A program made the translations under genes and the position numbers. This document shows, piece by piece, positions 60,212 to 64,000 of a DNA stretch of 64,000 nt. Positions within the stretch are counted from its first letter, which is position 1. The number at the start of each line of letters is the position of its first letter. The stretch is from Chryseobacterium ureilyticum (GTDB lineage: Bacteria; Bacteroidota; Bacteroidia; Flavobacteriales; Weeksellaceae): the NCBI RefSeq assembly GCF_900156735.1, contig NZ_FTOL01000004.1:388992-452991 (forward strand). Reading direction: 5' to 3'. The notes below the pieces were generated by a model that saw only the letters and a list, made by a program, of their open reading frames with translations, searched no databases and was not told where the DNA came from.

Positions 60212-60699
60212 TCCCTCAGGTCTCTTGTCTGTCCTCCCACTTCTCCATCAGGACCGTTGGTTTTGAAATCGTATAGCTCATTACCTTTTCCATTCAATAT
60301 ATATTTAATAATATTAGGCTCATTAGATCCCATCAAGTCATTAAGAAAATCATTGCCACTCATATCTCCAGGGCTGATTACAGCCCCCATAACAGCTTCA
60401 TTGTCGTCTCCCATAAAAGAACGTGGAGTTAATGAGTTTGCAATATGGTCAGATGTTTCTACATCATAATTACCTTTATTATCTGCTCGATAAATTCCGT
60501 TATTTCCATCATCTTTTGCACTTACAACAGTATATGTGCCATCCTTGTTTTCTCTCACTCCGGTACTATTAACGCCACGACCATCGGGATCAATAAACCT
60601 TATCGGATTATTTACAGCGTAATTGTAAGTAGAATGTCTTCGATATTGTTCCGCCAGTGGGTCAACAACGCCCCATCTTCCTATATCCGGCATATACAT
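60208..60699 (-). pseudogene. Displaced RHS tip, end of core plus toxin N-terminal half
   Basis: This frame opens with [19 protein letters not shown] and [15 protein letters not shown], the last part of the RHS-associated core ending in the DPxG motif, after which RHS proteins carry their variable toxin. Then come about 115 residues with [19 protein letters not shown] and [17 protein letters not shown]. It continues the core fragment at 60681-60923 after a frameshift: compared with the intact RHS gene at 62690-62715, one T is missing between 60712 and 60713. It ends at a TGA overlapping the next frame's ATG. Confidence 0.65.
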
Positions 60700-60944
60700 T
60701 CTTGTCCCATAACATACATCCCCGTCTCTGTTTGCAGCTCCTTCCCGTTGTACTTGTAATTATAAGCACGATTTCCAGCTAAATTATTATACCCCTCATG
60801 CTTCAATCCAAAAGGATAATAATTATTTTCTTCTAGAACTTCTACTCCACTTCCATTATGGAAATAACTCAAACGGATATTTCCTAGATAATCTGTGTAA
60901 TTGTAAATATACTTATTTTTCACAAAATCAAAATAATCTCAATG
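60681..60944 (-). pseudogene. Displaced RHS tip, 5'-truncated RHS core fragment
   Basis: The readable part (GTG at 60923) gives KYIYNYTDYLGNIRLSY, NNYYPFGLKHEGYNN and [11 protein letters not shown], closely matching the intact RHS gene (KYIYNYVDHLGNVRLSY and so on). Similarity goes a few codons further upstream (DYFDF opposite YYNFD) and then stops at about 60944, where a stop codon is in frame. So the copy begins at the RHS-associated core domain and lacks all preceding YD repeats, signal and promoter. It ends out of frame ([11 protein letters not shown]) because of a one-base deletion. It is an orphan tip as found behind RHS genes. Confidence 0.7.
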
Positions 60945-61010
60945 TATAAGTCTAGTAACTATAATTCGTAAAAACTTTGATTTTCTATTGTTTTAATACA
61001 TTTATAGTCT

Positions 61011-61316
61011 ATAACTTTTGGTAAGCGTCTTACAGAAGTAAGAAAAGATAAAAAGATATCGCAGGACGAAGTGGGCAAACTCGTAGGTGTTCATGGTACT
61101 ATCTTCGGAAGATATGAACGTGAGGAAGTAAAACCGTCTATTGAGATAGCGACACAATTGGCGGAAGTTTTGGAGATTTCTCTGGATTATCTCGTAGGTT
61201 CTACTGATGTTCTTTTGAAAAAGAATATCGTCTCCAAAATCCTTGACATCCAAAAAATAAAAGAGAACGATAGCCAGCATGTCTTCGCTCTCTTTGATGC
61301 TTTTATTTATTGTTAA
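61011..61316 (+). pseudogene. XRE-family HTH regulator, copy 2 without a proper start codon
   Basis: In one frame the sequence from 61011 reads ITFGKRLTEVRKDKKISQDE and VGKLVGVHGTIFGRYEREEV, a complete XRE HTH (about 4-60), then STDVLLKKNIVSKILDIQKI and a tail. But no ATG, GTG or TTG begins this frame before the HTH; the expected Met position is ATA (61011-61013) right after an in-frame TAG. The only usable GTG at 61071 would remove half of the HTH. The C-terminus also differs from copy 1 although the DNA (CAAAGCATTT then ATAAAA) continues to match past the stop. Both ends point to decay; rare ATA initiation is the alternative. Confidence 0.65.
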
Positions 61317-61339
61317 AAGAAAAATTCAAAGCATTTCAT

Positions 61340-61378
61340 AAAAGAAGAACCCTCTAACAATCAGAGAGTCATTCTTTT
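61340..61378. terminator. Bidirectional terminator between HTH copy 2 and the immunity-type gene
   Basis: AAAAGAA (61340-61346) pairs with TTCTTTT (61372-61378), and ACCCTCT (61349-61355) with AGAGAGT (61363-61369) with one mismatch. A and T runs flank the stem so it can serve both converging genes. Confidence 0.65.
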
Positions 61379-61408
61379 ATAAATATACTTAAGATACATT
61401 GTCCTATT

Positions 61409-61915
61409 CTAACTAGTTTTTATCTTTTTCATCACCTCGGATAAACTGTTCAAATAATCTGAAAATAATGTTACTGTAGTAATATCCTCATATTCAACAT
61501 ATGCTTGATCCATTAATTTACATTCAGTATCAAAAAAATCAATATCAATAGAATCTTCATAAACACCTATGATTTTACCTATATAAACTACATCTTCTTC
61601 ACTAAGTGATAACTCACATAGTAAGTCTAAGGATTGTATAATTATAAATAATTCTTCAAAATTACTAATTTTACTATCCTTAAATATTTTTTTTGGCAGT
61701 TCTTCAAAATACATTTGAAACTTTTCAGTCATAACCTTATCCTTAAAGTTATTTGTTTCTACCTTTATATTTTCAATCTTTTCAGTATTAATGAATTTTA
61801 TTCCGTCTAAGACGTAGTCCACAGGATTAAAAATTATACCTGTTATATTTTTTCCTTCTTTAAAACTATTACCGATAATATTTTCTTTTCGATTCTTTAA
61901 AAAATATTCCTTCAT
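61409..61915 (-). CDS. Putative immunity protein of the RHS toxin
   Basis: This 168-residue acidic cytoplasmic protein of unknown family begins MKEYFLKNRKENIIGNSF and has an Asp/Glu-rich second half (SLSEEDVVYIG, YEDSIDIDFFDTE). It starts 6 bases after the stop of the RHS toxin gene. In polymorphic toxin systems this place is taken by the immunity gene, and its strong acidity suits a partner of the very basic RHS C-terminal tip. No signal peptide, so it would neutralise a toxin acting in the cytoplasm. Function inferred from position and charge only. Confidence 0.65.
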   Translation of the reverse strand: MKEYFLKNRKENIIGNSFKEGKNITGIIFNPVDYVLDGIKFINTEKIENIKVETNNFKDKVMTEKFQMYFEELPKKIFKDSKISNFEELFIIIQSLDLLCELSLSEEDVVYIGKIIGVYEDSIDIDFFDTECKLMDQAYVEYEDITTVTLFSDYLNSLSEVMKKIKTS

Positions 61916-61921
61916 ACTATT

Positions 61922-64000
61922 TTATTTATATCGTCTTCTATTTCTATCTCCCTTTTCCCCTCCTTGATCTCTATTTTTTCTTGCTTGACCATTTTGATGT
62001 TTTTGTTTGGTAGAACCTCTAGCCCCATTTGTATGTTCTGCAGATTGATTATATTCATTATCACCATCATTTCCTTGATTACCATTTTTAGCTTTCTTCT
62101 GCTGCATTCTTTCATTTCTAGTAGGCTTACCATTTCCATCTCCTTTTTGTTCCTGCGGTACATCTTGACCATTTACATCTTTATCATCACCAGAATCCGA
62201 TTCAGAGTTCATTGTATGAGGAGAATATGTCATTGGATCAATTCGAGTTCCATATTGAGTTGGAGTTGTATCTACAAAATCACTGATAACATACCATGAA
62301 GCAACCGCTAAAAAAGCAAACAACCCAAAGCGAGCATTTTGTGAAAGAACAATACCTGCTGTCACTGGAGAAGCTCCCTTTACAGCAACTTCGTCTATAT
62401 TTGTAAAAGTTTTCCCCTCTTCTAAAAGCTGTACAGTTGCTCCGTTAATCCTATAACTCCCAGTGGGGCCAACATACTTCCAGCCTTTAGGAGTATTTCC
62501 TGGTCCGGTTACATTAGGATCCCATTTGTAACTACCTTTTCCATTAGTAATCCAATCAGAAACTTGTTCTCCTTGCATTCCCGTTGGATCTGTAAACATA
62601 ATCGGATTATTCCAAACATAGCTATAAGCTTCATGTGTATATTGGCTTCTTGGGTCTACAACACCCCATCTTCCCAAATCCGGCATATACATTCTCGCTC
62701 CATAATCATACATTCCCGTCTCTTGAAGCTCCTTACCGTTGTACTTGTAGTTGTATGCAGTTCCTCCAAAAACACTTAATATTGGTCCTTCATTATGTTT
62801 TAATCCAAAAGGATAATAATTGTTTTCATCAATAATTTTCAAGGCTCCCTCGTCATCTTTCATATAACTCAACCTGACATTTCCTAAATGATCCACATAA
62901 TTGTAAATATACTTATTTTCATCAAAATTATAATACCCTTCTGAAGTAGATACAAATTTCAATGTAGGAATTGTATAGAAGGATACTGATGTACCAAGTG
63001 CACGCCTATTATCATATTGGAATCCATCAAGATAATTAATTTCTATTAAACCATTATTATCATATATTTTAGAAATTTTTGTTCCATCTGCCCTATAATT
63101 ATATCTAGTATTTGAAGTATCAAATATCGTCCCTTTAACTAAAATATATTGAGGAAGATTCAGATAGTTATACAATATTTTTATTTTCTTATCAGGATGA
63201 CTGGTCATATTACCATTAAGATCATATTCTAATGTTCCTTGTAAGGCATTATAACCTGAAAAATTGTTAGCTACACCAGATGGCAGGGTAACTTTATCCA
63301 GTTTATTACTTAAATTTCCATTTTGATAATTATATATTAAATCATCGATTTTCTCAGCAGTAGCTCCTCCAAAGACAGGTTTTGAGAATCTTTTTAAGGT
63401 TTTGATATTTCCATTGCCATCATAGGTAAGTTCTTCATTAAAATAATTATTTTGAGGAGTAGAATTGTTAGGCTCAGAATAAGCACCTTTTAACAATCTA
63501 TTTAAAGGGTCATATTGATAATTATATCTTTTTAGAATTGCATCACTAAACGAAATCCAATCAATTTCAGAAATATTCCCATTAAACATCCCTAATGAAG
63601 CATTGGTATAAACAGGATTAGTATATTTTATCCCATACCCAAATAACTTTCCATTAAGACTTGACGGATCATTGATTTGCGTCATCCACCCTCTGATATT
63701 ATACTGATAATTAATGGTCTGTAATGGTGATCCAAGACTGATTCCACCTACTTTTTTAGTAGTAAGCTGTGAGAGTTCATTATAATCATTCTGAGCAAGA
63801 ATTTCTTCAGGGTTGGAATCTATCTTGTGTTTATGAACCAAGAGCCTGTTCTGATGATCATAAGTAAAAGTCTCGGTGATCACTTTTTCAGTATCCGTAG
63901 TCAGCCTTTTGTGTTTTGTAACAACAATTTGAGGAACTGCTGCAAAATCAAGCTTGGATTCTGTTCGGGTATATCCTCCCAAGTGATTGATAGAATGGGT
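61922..64000 (-). CDS. RHS repeat / YD-repeat polymorphic toxin, partial (5' end outside window)
   Basis: The frame is open to the window edge, so only the last ~690 residues are seen. YD/RHS repeats run from about residue 30 (FTYDHQNRLLVHKHK, YNYRADGTKISKIYDN). The RHS-associated core follows (YIYNYVDHLGNVRLSY, NNYYPFGLKHNEG, ETGMYDYGARMYMPDLGRWG) and ends at DPTGM near 62576. The variable tip is about 215 residues: a hydrophobic helix (RFGLFAFLAVASWYVISDF), a long Asp/Gly/Asn-rich stretch and a very basic end (KQKHQNGQARKNRDQGGEKG then DRNRRRYK). I do not recognise a catalytic family in the tip; the end resembles basic tips of other RHS toxins and may bind nucleic acid. An immunity-type gene follows after 6 bases. 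Confidence 0.88.
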   Translation of the reverse strand, partial: THSINHLGGYTRTESKLDFAAVPQIVVTKHKRLTTDTEKVITETFTYDHQNRLLVHKHKIDSNPEEILAQNDYNELSQLTTKKVGGISLGSPLQTINYQYNIRGWMTQINDPSSLNGKLFGYGIKYTNPVYTNASLGMFNGNISEIDWISFSDAILKRYNYQYDPLNRLLKGAYSEPNNSTPQNNYFNEELTYDGNGNIKTLKRFSKPVFGGATAEKIDDLIYNYQNGNLSNKLDKVTLPSGVANNFSGYNALQGTLEYDLNGNMTSHPDKKIKILYNYLNLPQYILVKGTIFDTSNTRYNYRADGTKISKIYDNNGLIEINYLDGFQYDNRRALGTSVSFYTIPTLKFVSTSEGYYNFDENKYIYNYVDHLGNVRLSYMKDDEGALKIIDENNYYPFGLKHNEGPILSVFGGTAYNYKYNGKELQETGMYDYGARMYMPDLGRWGVVDPRSQYTHEAYSYVWNNPIMFTDPTGMQGEQVSDWITNGKGSYKWDPNVTGPGNTPKGWKYVGPTGSYRINGATVQLLEEGKTFTNIDEVAVKGASPVTAGIVLSQNARFGLFAFLAVASWYVISDFVDTTPTQYGTRIDPMTYSPHTMNSESDSGDDKDVNGQDVPQEQKGDGNGKPTRNERMQQKKAKNGNQGNDGDNEYNQSAEHTNGARGSTKQKHQNGQARKNRDQGGEKGDRNRRRYK

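Noticed and set aside
61912..62172. 86-residue frame on the minus strand at the RHS 3' end
   Set aside because: It is an alternative frame of the low-complexity RHS tip, rich in Met/Lys/Glu from the repeated codons, and lies fully inside the RHS gene.
1..64000. CRISPR arrays, rRNA, tRNA and insertion sequences
   Set aside because: I saw no regularly spaced repeats, no tRNA-like cloverleaf or GTTCRAATC arm in the intergenic gaps, no rRNA and no transposase gene.

Overview
The window is AT-rich DNA from a member of the Bacteroidota, family Weeksellaceae/Flavobacteriaceae, most like Chryseobacterium. The pointers are a SusC/SusD/SusE/GH97 starch locus, a GLPGLI-family protein, the type IX secretion gene porT beside ubiE, Chryseobacterium-style bacteriocin-like peptides, many TAnnTTTG -7 promoter boxes and almost no Shine-Dalgarno sequences. 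The genus is inferred from gene content and protein style, not from a marker-gene search.

Layout. 0-2.5 kb: a sterol-desaturase-like hydroxylase and a bile acid:Na+ symporter-family protein. 2.5-10.2 kb (minus strand): a starch utilisation operon susC-susD-susE-susB, with a perfect 22-bp palindrome in the divergent region shared with metG. 10.5-16.4 kb: metG, a membrane protein, a methyltransferase and an IutA-like ferric siderophore receptor. 16.7-21.8 kb: an AraC regulator followed by a TolC/HlyD/MFS efflux operon. 21.9-27.9 kb: Mpo1-like protein, DUF2891, RsmI-like methylase, LMW phosphatase, dnaA, a thioesterase and pheA. 28-35.5 kb: a secreted C1q-like protein, a DUF2339 membrane protein, rarA, yidD, an Lgt with a large exported N-terminal extension, and an isochorismatase-like hydrolase. 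35.8-44.5 kb: nnr, mscL, a SerA-like dehydrogenase, a HAD protein, idi, gcvT, a Cys-rich small peptide, an ArsC-like protein, a thioesterase and a GLPGLI protein. 44.6-50 kb: a fluoride riboswitch controlling a CLC-F type antiporter, a LysR/YeiH pair, a second bacteriocin-like peptide and an MFS transporter. 50-59 kb: rny, a 6S-like RNA, zapA with a coiled-coil partner, porT-ubiE, a FabH-like synthase, a phosphoesterase, a degenerate polysaccharide deacetylase and a threonine dehydrogenase.

59-64 kb is the accessory region. It is an RHS polymorphic-toxin locus made of two tandem copies of one module: RHS core + toxin tip, an immunity-type gene 6 nt downstream, a shared terminator hairpin, and a converging XRE-type HTH gene. 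The copy nearest the window edge has an open RHS gene that runs off the window. The other copy is a displaced RHS tip with frameshifts, whose core homology begins at the RHS-associated core domain. Both HTH genes look damaged.

The points most worth a second look are the duplicated RHS/immunity/HTH module, the fluoride riboswitch whose pseudoknot strand is shared with a start-site-sequestering hairpin, the two leader-bearing Cys-rich peptides with no obvious maturation genes nearby, the 6S-like RNA between zapA and rny, the symmetric operators, and a group of genes whose -7 box sits only 4-7 nt before the start codon, suggesting leaderless mRNAs.
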